Shown: positions 25,531 to 35,556 of the stretch, piece by piece
Layout of the letters: every line of letters begins with the position of its first letter
Position numbering within the stretch: position 1 is the first letter of the stretch
Assembly (NCBI RefSeq): GCF_032586155.1
Contig: NZ_JAWHTC010000001.1
Location: 930,001-994,000 of the forward strand
Reading direction: 5' to 3'
DNA: 64,000 nt
Source: JAWHTC01 sp032586155
GTDB taxonomy: Bacteria; Pseudomonadota; Alphaproteobacteria; Rhodobacterales; Rhodobacteraceae
The notes under the pieces: generated by a model
Told to the model about the DNA's origin: nothing
What the model saw: the letters and a program-made list of their open reading frames with translations, nothing else
The model's database searches: none
Position numbers and translations under genes: made by a program

Positions 25531-25554
25531 GGTGGGCAGATTGCCCACCCCACG
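25531..25554. repeat. Short palindromic repeat, copy 2
   Basis: GGTGGGCAGATTGCCCACCC followed by CACG; arms GGGCA/TGCCC with flanking matches. Lies in the dnaB-pyrE gap. Confidence 0.65.
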
Positions 25555-25599
25555 AGGCTTTGCGGGACAGATTGACCAAGCGTCAAGACGGCGCCTGTA

Positions 25600-26280
25600 T
25601 CAGCCCTTCTTATGCATTTCCTGCCAGGCGCGCGGATCACTCAGGAACGATTCGACACCGGCCAGGGTTTCGGCGTCAAAGGCGCCTTGCGCCTTGGCCT
25701 CGGCCAGCACGTCCCACCAGGTGCAGAGGTAGTGCAGCGAGACGCCGTGATCACCGAGCGTCTTCTCGGTTTCCGGGAAGATGCCGTAGTAGAAGATCAC
25801 CGCCGTGTGGGCGCAGGTGGCGCCGGTGTCGCGGATGGCGTCGACGAAAGAGAGTTTCGAGCCGCCATCGGTGGTGAGGTCCTCGACCAGCAGGACGCGC
25901 TCGCCCTCGTGCATGGTGCCTTCGATCCGGGCACCACGGCCATAGCCCTTGGGTTTCTTGCGCACGTAGGTCATTGGCAGGCCGAGCCGCTCGGCCATCA
26001 AGGCGGCGAAAGGAATGCCGGCGGTTTCGCCACCGGCGACGTTGTCGAAGGCTTCGAACCCGGCGTTGCGCATGACGGTGACAGCCATGAAGTCCATCAT
26101 CGTCGAGCGAATACGCGGGTAGGAGATCGGTGTGCGGCAGTCGATATAGGTCGGGCTGGGCAGGCCGGAGGCGAGCGTAAAGGGCTCGCGCGAATTGAAA
26201 TGCACCGCCTTGATTTCCAGGAGCATCCGGGCGGTGAGGCGGGCAATTTCATCTTTGCTGGGGTAGGACGTGGGGATCAT
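25600..26280 (-). CDS. pyrE: Orotate phosphoribosyltransferase
   Basis: Converts orotate and PRPP to OMP in pyrimidine synthesis. The 226-residue protein has the PRPP-binding VLLVEDLTTDGGSKL near 126, the catalytic loop MTYVRKKPKGYGRG with lysines, and SGLPSPTYIDCRTPI near the N-terminus. It is followed by the dnaB region and preceded by pyrC on the same strand; an 81-base gap between pyrC and pyrE holds a family 1 repeat. Confidence 0.94.
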   Translation of the reverse strand: MIPTSYPSKDEIARLTARMLLEIKAVHFNSREPFTLASGLPSPTYIDCRTPISYPRIRSTMMDFMAVTVMRNAGFEAFDNVAGGETAGIPFAALMAERLGLPMTYVRKKPKGYGRGARIEGTMHEGERVLLVEDLTTDGGSKLSFVDAIRDTGATCAHTAVIFYYGIFPETEKTLGDHGVSLHYLCTWWDVLAEAKAQGAFDAETLAGVESFLSDPRAWQEMHKKG

Positions 26281-26305
26281 GTGTACGGGCCCTTGTTCTG
26301 GTGGC

Positions 26306-26360
26306 GAGACCCGGGGGCGCGGCCCCCGGACCCCCGGGATATTTCTGGCAAAAGGAAGAG
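26306..26360 (-). repeat. 3'-end-associated hairpin repeat (family 1), copy B
   Basis: On the minus strand it begins one base after the pyrC stop codon: CTTCCTTTTGCC, AAATATCCC, G-run, hairpin CCGGGGGC-CGC-GCCCCCGG. Loop differs from copy A by one base. It lies inside the pyrC-pyrE gap. Confidence 0.75.
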
Positions 26361-26361
26361 G

Positions 26362-27399
26362 TCAGGTGACATTCCAGTGGATGGGGAAGCCCGGGTCGAA
26401 CACTGTGACGGTTTCGGAGCCGGCGGGGATGGTGGCGGGCCAGGTGATCGGCTCGGCCTGCCGGGTGAGGGTGATCGTGTCTTGGTTGACGGGCAGGCCG
26501 TAAAAGGCGGGACCGTGGAGCGAGGTGAAGCCTTCGAGCTTGTTGAGCGCATCGGCCGCGGCGAAGGTCTCGGCCAGGATCGAGAGCGCGTTGGGGGCGG
26601 TGAAACAGCCCGCCGAGCAGCATTCGGCCTCTTTCTTGTGGGTCGGGTGGGGCGCGCTGTCGGTGCCGAGGAAGAAGCGTTTGTCGCCGGAGGTGGCGGC
26701 GGCGAGCAGTGCTTCGCGGTGGGAGCCGCGTTTCAGGATCGGCAGGCAATAGTAATGCGGGCGCATGCCGCCAACCAGCATGTCGTTGCGATCGAGCACG
26801 AGGTGCTGGACGGTGATCGTGGCACCAAGGTCTTTGTCATTGGATTTGACATAATCAGCACCTTGCGAGGTGGTGATGTGCTCCATCACCACGCGCAGGC
26901 CCGGCGTGGCGCGGCGGATCGGGTCGAGCACGCGGTCGATGAACACCGCCTCGCGGTCAAAGATGTCGATGTCTGCATCGGTGACCTCGCCATGGACGCA
27001 GAGCGGGCAGCCGATTTCGGCCATGCGATCCAGCACGGCGCGGACGTTTTCGAAATTGCTGACACCCGAGGCCGAGTTGGTTGTGGCCCCGGCGGGGTAG
27101 AGCTTGACGGCGGTGATCAGGCCGGAGGCATGGGCGGCGGCGAGATCGTTCGGGTCGGTGTCCTCGGTCAGATAGAGCGTCATCAGCGGGGTGAAATCGG
27201 CACCATCGGGCATCGCCGCGAGGATGCGGTCACGATAGGCTGCGGCCTGGGCACCGGTTACCACCGGGGGCACCAGGTTGGGCATGATGATCGCGCGGGC
27301 AAAATGGCGGGTGGTTTCGGGCAAAACACCGGCAAGCATGGCGCCATCGCGCAGGTGCAGGTGCCAGTCATCGGGGCGGCGAATGGTGATCTGGGTCAT
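26362..27399 (-). CDS. pyrC: Dihydroorotase, class II
   Basis: A zinc amidohydrolase that cyclises carbamoyl-aspartate. The 345-residue length and the pattern match E. coli-type PyrC: DWHLHLRDG (HxH zinc ligands, residues 12-14), TAVKLYPAGATTNS with the carboxylated lysine near 103, HGEVTD, EHITT, and GTDSAPHP with the catalytic Asp. Upstream of pyrE in a pyrimidine pair. Confidence 0.95.
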   Translation of the reverse strand: MTQITIRRPDDWHLHLRDGAMLAGVLPETTRHFARAIIMPNLVPPVVTGAQAAAYRDRILAAMPDGADFTPLMTLYLTEDTDPNDLAAAHASGLITAVKLYPAGATTNSASGVSNFENVRAVLDRMAEIGCPLCVHGEVTDADIDIFDREAVFIDRVLDPIRRATPGLRVVMEHITTSQGADYVKSNDKDLGATITVQHLVLDRNDMLVGGMRPHYYCLPILKRGSHREALLAAATSGDKRFFLGTDSAPHPTHKKEAECCSAGCFTAPNALSILAETFAAADALNKLEGFTSLHGPAFYGLPVNQDTITLTRQAEPITWPATIPAGSETVTVFDPGFPIHWNVT

Positions 27400-27462
27400 G
27401 CCCTGCCGATTAGCCCAAACGGAAGCGGGTGACCAGAGGATTTAACGGCGCAGGGCCGGGGA

Positions 27463-28425
27463 TCAGAGCCGCTCGGGGGGAATGACGACGCCGCCGTCGC
27501 GGGCCTCGCGTTCGAGCTGTTTCAGGCGGCGGGAAAAGCGTGGGGCATGATCGAAGCGTTTGAGCACGTTGCGGCAGATCATGGTGGCAAGCCAGGGCCG
27601 GTCCTGTCGGTCGACATGGGCCAGCACGGCACGCAGGTAGGGCGGGTATTCCCGGCGATGCCGCATCAGGCGGGCGAAATTCGTGGTGTTCAACTTGTCC
27701 GAACCGGCACGGGCCAGTAGCGGGAACAGGAGCTGCATCTCGAGAAGCTCGGTCTGGATCGTCGACCCCATGAAGCGCAGACGGAATTTCTGCACGTTGG
27801 GCCGGGTGAAAAGCGCGGCATGCATCGCGTCCAGTTCGACCTGGGGGTCATAGATCACATATGCGTGCGATGCGGCATCGAGCATGTCGGGGGCATAGCC
27901 GTAGCGGTCGGTGAACGAGGTGCGGCGCATCTCGACAAAGCGTTCGTCCCACTCGGTAACGCGCGGGTCGAGTGTGGCCTGGGGTTGGATCGCCAGAACG
28001 GTGGCACCGGGGGCAGCGACCGAAAACGCCGCCGCTGCATAGCCGCAGGGACCGGCGCCATAAAAGATGATGTTGTCGAATTCGTCGAAAAACCCGTCGT
28101 CGATCAGCGCATCGAAATAGCCATAGACCGCCGGGTCGCGGAACCACGTGTCGCCTTCGGAAATCACCGACAGCGACGACCAGCCGAGCGCGCGGGTCAG
28201 CTCCCAGCCCAGCGGCTGGGCGGTGTCCGAGAGCGTGCGAATACCTTGAATCGATTCAAAGCTGACAAGAAGGGTGGCGCCGGCATCGACAAAAGCGGCG
28301 AGGTGCTTTTGGCCAAGCGGTTGGAAATGGCCACGCTCGTCGGCGATATCCGCCAGACGGTTCAGCCATTCTGCCTTGTCGAGCCCCGCAAGCGGGGTAT
28401 CGAACGTATTGGGCGTGTCTTGCAT
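27463..28425 (-). CDS. Conserved Roseobacter-type protein of unknown function
   Basis: A 320-residue protein I recognise only as a family often labelled phosphoadenosine phosphosulfate reductase in Rhodobacteraceae genomes. That label is not supported: there is no SGGKDS-type loop and no ECGIH motif. A strand-turn-helix (DNIIFYGAGPCGYAAAAFS near residue 125) looks like a nucleotide-binding or alpha/beta-hydrolase elbow, and FTDRYGYAPDM and ALFTRPNVQKFRLRF are further conserved-looking blocks. The ATG at 28425 has GAGG upstream. It lies between the glycan operon and pyrC with about 120 bases on the glycan side. Confidence 0.65.
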   Translation of the reverse strand: MQDTPNTFDTPLAGLDKAEWLNRLADIADERGHFQPLGQKHLAAFVDAGATLLVSFESIQGIRTLSDTAQPLGWELTRALGWSSLSVISEGDTWFRDPAVYGYFDALIDDGFFDEFDNIIFYGAGPCGYAAAAFSVAAPGATVLAIQPQATLDPRVTEWDERFVEMRRTSFTDRYGYAPDMLDAASHAYVIYDPQVELDAMHAALFTRPNVQKFRLRFMGSTIQTELLEMQLLFPLLARAGSDKLNTTNFARLMRHRREYPPYLRAVLAHVDRQDRPWLATMICRNVLKRFDHAPRFSRRLKQLEREARDGGVVIPPERL

Positions 28426-28544
28426 CGCGTTTTTGCCTCTGCTCGCCGCTGCTTTCATGCATGCTGGTCGGGTGTTTGCCGACCGTGATAGGCGGCAATT
28501 CAGGCGAAATTGCGAAAAATCCGTGGGGTTTTGCGGGTAAGGCG

Positions 28545-29606
28545 CTAGCCCTTTTCGGCTGTCTTTTCGGCGGCCCGCCCAAGGTTGGCCTGCCGGGTCA
28601 GAAAGTGGGCAGCTTGCAACGGTACGGAGCGCGAGGGCGGGGTTTGCAGCAACCGGCCATAAAGGGCCCGATAGGGCTCCAGCTGCATCAGTTCGAGGAA
28701 GCGGGATTTGCGCCAGGCGACGGCGGCGGCGTGCAATTCGGCGAGTTTCACATCCGATGCCAGCGCATCCAACTGGGCAGAACGGGGGGCGGCAAGAGCC
28801 TGAATGCTGGTGTCGTCCTCGATCATGTAGTTGCGCTCGACCCAGTAGTCGAGATCTAGCATGTGATCGCCGTGTACCGCCCGGCCTCGGTCGGCCTTGA
28901 TGACGAAATTTTCCATGCTGCCAAGGGGATAGTGGTTGAGCTGCGCCAGGCCGTAATTGGGCCGGCCAAAGGGCGAAAAGATCTTGGCGGTCTTGAATTT
29001 TGCGTCCAGTTCACGACCGTGGCCGTCGAACCAGCGGGCCTGCTCCACCCGGTCGTGATCGGGCTGGCGCGGGCGGTGGATGCCGAGTTTTCCATAGGTG
29101 CCGTCGGCGCGGTAGAGCGTCTTGAACATCGAGGCGCGCCAGGGCCAGTACATCACCTCGGGGGCGGCACGGGTGAAGGTGTCGAGAATCGGAGTGTCTT
29201 CGTAACGCGCCAGCCCCATCGAGCCGAACAGCCTCCAGGTCAGGGTGATGGCTGTGGCATCCGGCAGGGCGGCCAGCAGCGCCGGGATGGTGTGATCGCC
29301 GACATGGATATTGATGAATTCGTCGGCGTCCAAGGTGATCACCCAGTCGGCTTTGCGCACCTCGGGGCGTTTGTCGGCGCGTTTCATTGCCGTGAACTGG
29401 ATGCCCCCTTTGTCATGGGGGCCGTCGTTGCGGATGTGTTTGACAAGGCCCATCTCGTCGAGCCGGTCGAGCATAGTGTCGGTGCCGTCGTCGCAATCGT
29501 TCGAAAAGACCAGGAAATCGGTGATACCCACGGCCATATGGTGGGCGAGCCATTCCAGTAGGTAGGCGCCTTCGTTTCGAACCGTGAGGACTGCAAGGAT
29601 TTTCAA
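28545..29606 (-). CDS. Glycosyltransferase family 2 (PF13704-like), paralogue 1
   Basis: A 353-residue GT-A glycosyltransferase. It begins ILAVLTVRNEGAYLLEWLAH, has FSNDCDDGTDTMLDRL for nucleotide-sugar contact, and DADEFINIHVG as the DxD metal motif near residue 92. TWRLFGSMG and the QLNHYPLGSMENFVIK block later in the protein are shared with two other proteins of the operon. The donor and acceptor are unknown. It is the last gene of a five-gene minus-strand operon and ends 119 bases before the next unit. Confidence 0.85.
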   Translation of the reverse strand: MKILAVLTVRNEGAYLLEWLAHHMAVGITDFLVFSNDCDDGTDTMLDRLDEMGLVKHIRNDGPHDKGGIQFTAMKRADKRPEVRKADWVITLDADEFINIHVGDHTIPALLAALPDATAITLTWRLFGSMGLARYEDTPILDTFTRAAPEVMYWPWRASMFKTLYRADGTYGKLGIHRPRQPDHDRVEQARWFDGHGRELDAKFKTAKIFSPFGRPNYGLAQLNHYPLGSMENFVIKADRGRAVHGDHMLDLDYWVERNYMIEDDTSIQALAAPRSAQLDALASDVKLAELHAAAVAWRKSRFLELMQLEPYRALYGRLLQTPPSRSVPLQAAHFLTRQANLGRAAEKTAEKG

Positions 29607-29610
29607 AGGC

Positions 29611-30303
29611 TTACCACTCTCTTCGGAAGACGACGACCTTGCGGTAGGACCAGCGCGGATAATAGGTGAGGCCGGCCTCGTGCATGGCCTCGAAGACCGC
29701 GCGCACGCCTGTCGCGCCGATCCATTGCGGGTGCAGTTCGATCACCGCGGCACGCAGCTTGTCGTATTTGAGCGCCGGGAGGAGGTCGGCTTCGCCACCT
29801 TCGATGTCGCAGATCAGGACGTCGGGTTTGACCTCTTTAAACACCGTGTTGATGCCGCGGACCTCGACCTTTTCGACCGAGACGATACCGTCTTCAGGTC
29901 CGGTGTTGGGATCTAGCGCCGAGGCGAGGAAGTTCTGGCGGACGTAGAAATCGCGCGGCGGACCCTTGCGCGGCGCCAGAAGGGCGTTGTGGACATGGGC
30001 GTTTTCGACGCCGTTCAAGGCGTGGGCCGAACGGATATAGTCGATCAGCATCGGGTTGGCTTCGAAGCTGTGGATTTGTTTCACCGGTTTGTGTGCGCCG
30101 ATCAGGGTCGAGATATAGCCGATGCCGCCACCCAGTTCGAGAATGCTGTCACCTTCGCGGGCGATCTTCATCACGGCGTCGGCCTCGTACCCCTCGTATT
30201 CGTGACGGCGCAAGGCCTTTCGGGTGCGAGGCCGGATGACATCGGGGTTCTTGGGCATCTTGATGCCACGAGACTTGATGAAGGGGATTGGTTGGTCGCT
30301 CAT
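29611..30303 (-). CDS. FkbM-family methyltransferase
   Basis: A 230-residue SAM methyltransferase. SILELGGGIGYISTLIG is motif I near residue 61, IHSFEANPMLIDYIR is motif II, and VLICDIEGGEADLLPAL near 170 is the FkbM D-x-E-G signature. FkbM enzymes O-methylate sugars or polyketides; in this operon a glycan hydroxyl is the likely target. The ATG at 30303 follows the upstream stop by four bases. Confidence 0.88.
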   Translation of the reverse strand: MSDQPIPFIKSRGIKMPKNPDVIRPRTRKALRRHEYEGYEADAVMKIAREGDSILELGGGIGYISTLIGAHKPVKQIHSFEANPMLIDYIRSAHALNGVENAHVHNALLAPRKGPPRDFYVRQNFLASALDPNTGPEDGIVSVEKVEVRGINTVFKEVKPDVLICDIEGGEADLLPALKYDKLRAAVIELHPQWIGATGVRAVFEAMHEAGLTYYPRWSYRKVVVFRREW

Positions 30304-30307
30304 CAGA

Positions 30308-32737
30308 TCAACTCTCCATATCGAGCGCCAACGCATAGGCGACGCGCTCGGTCTCGGTCAGCTTGATGGTCAGGGCCTGCTCGTAAAGATCCTGGAACTC
30401 GGGCATTCCATGCAGCTCGTCGGCCTTGGCGCGGTGCCAGGCGAGGCCGGATTGGTGCAGTTTGTTCAGCGTGCCATCCGCCAGAAGACGGTCCATTTCG
30501 GCGCGGGTGCGGGGAATGTTGCGCTTGATGGTGATGTCGCGGAAATTCGACCAGTCCATGCGGATCCAGTAGTTGATGCCGATCGAGCGGTCGACATGGA
30601 GGGCGCGGCCACGCTGGCGCTTGATCAGGTAGCTTTCGGCCGATCTCAGCGCGTAGTGATTGAGCTGAATCAGGTCGTAACCGATTGACTTCTTGGAGCT
30701 TCTCCAGCCTTTTTCAGCAGCTTCGCGGGTCATGTCATGGCCTGAGCCATTGACCCACCTGACCTTGCCCTTGAAGGCGTCGTCGAGCTTGTTGGGGCGG
30801 TGGCAAGAGATTTTTGCGTAGGCCCCGATATTGCGGAACATGGTCTTGAAGCCCCAGACGGTGTGTGGCTTGGGGCAGAATTTCGGGGCGCAGGTGTCGA
30901 ACTGTTGGATCACCAGTTCGTCGGCGAGGTCGGTCACACCGTTATGGCCGAACAGCCGCCAGGTCATGGCGACATTGGTGGCATCGGGGACGTGTTCGAA
31001 AAAGTCTGCAAGCGTGCCGTTGCCGCAGCGTACATTGATGAACTCGTCCACGTCGATATGGGCGATCCACTCGGCGTTTTTGATGACCGGTTCCTTGAGC
31101 GCCTGGTTGAGGGCGTATTGCTGCGGTGAATTGCCCTTCCAGTTGTCGTTGTTGCGGTGCTGAAGCACGCCAAGCTCTTGCAACCGATTAAGAATTTCGG
31201 ATGTGCCATCCGAGCAGTCATTGGTGTAGATCAGGAAATTGTCGATGCCCATGGCGCGGTGGTAGGCGATCCATTCAACGATATAGGGGGCTTCGTTCTT
31301 CATGCAGCCGACGATCACGTTGCCGGAGTTGTTTTTCGGCAGATCGCGCGGGGTGATTTCGGCGTAAGCGGCGGCCAGTTCTTCCTCGTTGACGCGGCCC
31401 AAACGGTTGTGCGGGGCGAAGGAGGAATGTTGAAGTTTTTCGAAATTTTGCTGGGCGAGGGGGGGCATGATCTTGCGGGCGACCTCGCTGAGGCCGTCAG
31501 CGGGGGCCTCATCGCCCCCGCTCGCGGCAGATTTTCCATGAAAATCGCCTGCCGGGGCAGTGGCATGCGCGCGCGCCTCGGCGGTGTGCGCGCTGCCATT
31601 GAGCTGGTTCAACGCGGCAAGCTTGGTCGTCTTGGCTTCGCGGGTGGCCTTGTCGATGCGCCACATGAAGGAAAGCAGGTATTGCGAGGCGCGGTAGCCA
31701 TTACCGGGATCGGCCTCTTCCCACGCATCGGCGGCGGGATCGGGGGTCAGGCAGGCCTTGGTCAGGGCCGGATGGGCCTTGAGCAGGGCTTTTGAGGCTG
31801 GTGCGAAGGCGGTTGAAATCTCGGACAGGGCGCCGGGGTCGATGGCGGGGCCGTCGATGGCGATTTCGTTGATGAACTTGCGCCAGAGCATGCGAGGCAG
31901 GATGCGCTTGCGGCTGCCCAACACCTTGAGCAGCAATTCATTGAGCTGGCGCGCGCGGGCGAGCCAGGCAGCGGAGGGGTGCGCGGGGGGATCGACCGGC
32001 TCGGCGCGGCCGATATTGGCGGTGATGCCAAAGGTGTCGCGGATTTCCCCGGTCACATCGACCCCGTGTAACCTGTCAGCATCATACGGGCGTAGGGACA
32101 TGCTGCCCTGGCCAAAGACGCCTTCCCAATGCTTGACCAGTCTTGCGTAGTCGAGCCAGAACGCAGGGGTCTGGGTTTCGAGGAACTGCCCGGCCTGCGG
32201 GTCGATCTGATGCGCATCAAGCAGGGCGTCGCCCCACCAGTCGGCGCTACCGGCCAGTTCGAATTCGAGATCAAGTGGCGCGGCGCGGCCTTCGAGGACC
32301 TGCGACGCGTAGTGACGGCTCAGCAGGCGGCCCGGTTCGTCGATATGGGCGACGACTTCGATGTCGGTGGTCAGAGGTGACAGCAGCGCCTTGAGCCGTT
32401 CGAGCTCGGACATGCGCGCCAGCGAACTGCCCAGTTGCGAGGCCGACAGGATCAGGAGGTCGGGCTTGTGGGTCTCGACCTCGCGCGCCAGACCGGCGGC
32501 GACCTGTTCGCGCAGATCGGCCTGCGACGCAGGCGCAATGTAGCCGCGATTGTAGCGCAGCGGGTCGATATGGTCGGGATCACTCACGGCCATATAGAGC
32601 CTTGTGTGATTCTTGGACCCGGGCGAGCGCGGGTAGAGCACGCCTTTGGAGAGCAGCCCTTCACGCTTGGCATTCAGCACCGATTGCAGCCGTTCGGCCC
32701 CGACCTGTTCCAGGCCAATGTGGAGGATGAGCTTCAT
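30308..32737 (-). CDS. Fusion of a sulfotransferase-like domain and a GT2 glycosyltransferase
   Basis: An 809-residue two-domain protein. Residues 1 to about 330 resemble bacterial sulfotransferase-like proteins, starting KLILHIGLEQVGAERLQSVL where active relatives have a G-x-H-K-T-G-T-T loop; the loop residues that bind PAPS are replaced, so this part is probably not catalytic. A low-complexity linker follows (about 380-440). Residues from about 480 form a GT2 domain with GCMKNEAPYIVEWIAYHRAM, YTNDCSDGTSEIL and HIDVDEFINVRCG (DxD). Cytoplasmic, no signal peptide. Its start overlaps the upstream sulfotransferase stop (ATGA). Confidence 0.82.
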   Translation of the reverse strand: MKLILHIGLEQVGAERLQSVLNAKREGLLSKGVLYPRSPGSKNHTRLYMAVSDPDHIDPLRYNRGYIAPASQADLREQVAAGLAREVETHKPDLLILSASQLGSSLARMSELERLKALLSPLTTDIEVVAHIDEPGRLLSRHYASQVLEGRAAPLDLEFELAGSADWWGDALLDAHQIDPQAGQFLETQTPAFWLDYARLVKHWEGVFGQGSMSLRPYDADRLHGVDVTGEIRDTFGITANIGRAEPVDPPAHPSAAWLARARQLNELLLKVLGSRKRILPRMLWRKFINEIAIDGPAIDPGALSEISTAFAPASKALLKAHPALTKACLTPDPAADAWEEADPGNGYRASQYLLSFMWRIDKATREAKTTKLAALNQLNGSAHTAEARAHATAPAGDFHGKSAASGGDEAPADGLSEVARKIMPPLAQQNFEKLQHSSFAPHNRLGRVNEEELAAAYAEITPRDLPKNNSGNVIVGCMKNEAPYIVEWIAYHRAMGIDNFLIYTNDCSDGTSEILNRLQELGVLQHRNNDNWKGNSPQQYALNQALKEPVIKNAEWIAHIDVDEFINVRCGNGTLADFFEHVPDATNVAMTWRLFGHNGVTDLADELVIQQFDTCAPKFCPKPHTVWGFKTMFRNIGAYAKISCHRPNKLDDAFKGKVRWVNGSGHDMTREAAEKGWRSSKKSIGYDLIQLNHYALRSAESYLIKRQRGRALHVDRSIGINYWIRMDWSNFRDITIKRNIPRTRAEMDRLLADGTLNKLHQSGLAWHRAKADELHGMPEFQDLYEQALTIKLTETERVAYALALDMES

Positions 32738-33387
32738 GAGGCAACCTTACTGATATTATTGGACTTACTGTCCGTACTGTTGACATTGAGGCGGCCCCAC
32801 CAAGGCAGATCACAACCAAGGTGGGCGGCGATTTTCTCGCGGGCCTCAGGGTTGGCGATGTCGAACTTCAAATAGTTCGGGTCGCCATCGAATATCCGAT
32901 CAAGAAAGGCGTGATGGGCGGAAATCCAGCGGGCGCGTTCCTGGCCGGTTTCACCGTAGCCCACAGGCAGGCCGGGTACCGTGAGTTTCGGCAGGCGATG
33001 GCTGCCAAGGTCCGACCAGCGCAACAGGCTCATTGCGTGGTCTCGCGGGTTGCGGGACGAAGCGAGGAAGCGGGTTGAGGGGTGATGTTGACGGATCGCC
33101 TCGATCACGCCGAAATCGGTTTGTGGCCAAAAGGAGTGGCCGCGGCGCAGCTTGTTGATTTCGGTGAAGGCGTTGAAGTCCTCGAGGTGCTCCAGCGGAT
33201 CGCCGGTAGTGAAATAGCCCTCGTATATCAAGCCGCCAACGAATCTCCCGCGCAGCTCGGGGTTTTCGGTGTCCGCCGGGCGAATGCGATAGTCGGCCAC
33301 CGTGAACCCAGCCTCTCGTAAGGCGCGGGCCAGCGTGGTGGTGCCCGATTTCGGCAGGCCGAGGTTGATGACGATCGGCAGGCTCAC
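32734..33387 (-). CDS. Sulfotransferase family protein
   Basis: A 217-residue protein with the PAPS 5'-phosphosulfate loop INLGLPKSGTTTLARAL at residues 6-22. FLASSRNPRDHAMSLLRW near 110 is the 3'-phosphate region with the conserved Arg and Ser. It likely transfers sulfate from PAPS to a glycan made or modified by the neighbouring glycosyltransferases. Both ends overlap neighbours by ATGA, so it is translationally coupled. The C-terminal dozen residues are polar and low in complexity. Confidence 0.85.
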   Translation of the reverse strand: MSLPIVINLGLPKSGTTTLARALREAGFTVADYRIRPADTENPELRGRFVGGLIYEGYFTTGDPLEHLEDFNAFTEINKLRRGHSFWPQTDFGVIEAIRQHHPSTRFLASSRNPRDHAMSLLRWSDLGSHRLPKLTVPGLPVGYGETGQERARWISAHHAFLDRIFDGDPNYLKFDIANPEAREKIAAHLGCDLPWWGRLNVNSTDSKSNNISKVAS

Positions 33388-34415
33388 GAGGCCAGCCCCA
33401 GCTCGACCAGCATGCTCTGTTCCTGCGGACTGATCCGAGGGGCGGTGCGCAATTGTTCATACATGCCGCGATAGGCCGGCTGGGCCAGCAGTTCGTCGCG
33501 TTTGGTGATGTGGGCCGCCACAGCTTTGTCGTGCAGTGCTTTGATTTTGCTGTCGGACTTCAAATCATCCAGTGCCGATTTAAGATCAGGCAAGTAGCGG
33601 TGGATCGAGGTGTCCAGGAACACGTCGTCATTACGCTCGCGCCAATAGGTATCGTCAAAAGCGCGGTTTTCGCGGTTGACGTCGCCGCGGTCGTTCTTGA
33701 CGAGGTAGCTGTCGAGTGAACGCAGGGCATAATGGTTGAGCGTGGCGTATTCGCGCGCGCCCTGAGCCGGGAATTTGCGGATACGGCGTGGGTTGGCGGC
33801 CACGAGGAAGCGATGCGGCACTGTGCGGCCCGCGCCATCGGTCCAAGTGGGATGTTTCTTCTTGGGCAGCTTGTCGCGGAAAAACGGTCGATGAGCGCCG
33901 AAATACTTCAGCGGAAAGTCATGGCGCATCAAGGATTTGACTTCGATCGCCGTTTCGCCGCACCACAAATCCGGGTTATGCGAACGGGTGAACTGTTCAA
34001 TGATTGGACGGTCGGCGTATTTCTCGATGCCGCAGTCGGAAAAGAACTGGAAGTGCAGCGATATGGCCTGGGGGTTGCCGCAGGCCTCGACCAGGGCAGG
34101 GATGGTGTGGTCGCCAACATGGATATTGAGGAATTCGTCGACATCCGCGACCCAGACCCAATCGGCTTCGGTCACGATTTCCCACCTCTTGGCGTCCTTC
34201 AGCGCCTCCATCTGGTAATTGCGCCCCTGGGCTGGGTTGGGCAGGTGCTGTACCAATCCGCGGTCTTGCAGCGCCTCTAGAAGCTCATCGGTGCCGTCGG
34301 TGCAATCGTTGGAATAGAACAGGTGATCGGTGACGCCGATCAGCCGGTTGAAGGCGATCCATTCCAGAAGGAACGGCCCTTCGTTTTTCACACAAGTCAC
34401 CGCCGTGATGCGCAT
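33384..34415 (-). CDS. Glycosyltransferase family 2 (PF13704-like), paralogue 2
   Basis: A 343-residue GT-A enzyme paralogous to those at 28545 and in the fusion at 30308. It begins ITAVTCVKNEGPFLLEWIAF, has YSNDCTDGTDELLEAL and VADVDEFLNIHVGDHTIPAL with the DxD motif near 93. Later TLNHYALRSLDSYLVKNDRG matches the sibling proteins. It is the first gene of the operon, with a promoter expected in the 230-base gap to the divergent moxR-like gene. Confidence 0.86.
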   Translation of the reverse strand: MRITAVTCVKNEGPFLLEWIAFNRLIGVTDHLFYSNDCTDGTDELLEALQDRGLVQHLPNPAQGRNYQMEALKDAKRWEIVTEADWVWVADVDEFLNIHVGDHTIPALVEACGNPQAISLHFQFFSDCGIEKYADRPIIEQFTRSHNPDLWCGETAIEVKSLMRHDFPLKYFGAHRPFFRDKLPKKKHPTWTDGAGRTVPHRFLVAANPRRIRKFPAQGAREYATLNHYALRSLDSYLVKNDRGDVNRENRAFDDTYWRERNDDVFLDTSIHRYLPDLKSALDDLKSDSKIKALHDKAVAAHITKRDELLAQPAYRGMYEQLRTAPRISPQEQSMLVELGLAS

Positions 34416-34647
34416 ATCTACGCTCCCGCCGGTCTGCCGGTTGGCATTGTCATGGGGCTGCCCGCCTTGCTGCTTTTTTCTGTTCCACGGCTTTTTGCCA
34501 TGGTTTTGTTGAAAAACAGCATCGCATCCGGGGGCGCTTGCGTCAATCTTTCAAGGGGATTTTAGCGATTTGGCGGTCAACACGCGACGTTGGTGTTGCT
34601 TGACCGCAGCGCGATGTCATGAAGAGATGCACGGACGGAGGAGAGCG

Positions 34648-35552
<905 letters not shown>

Positions 35553-35556
<4 letters not shown>

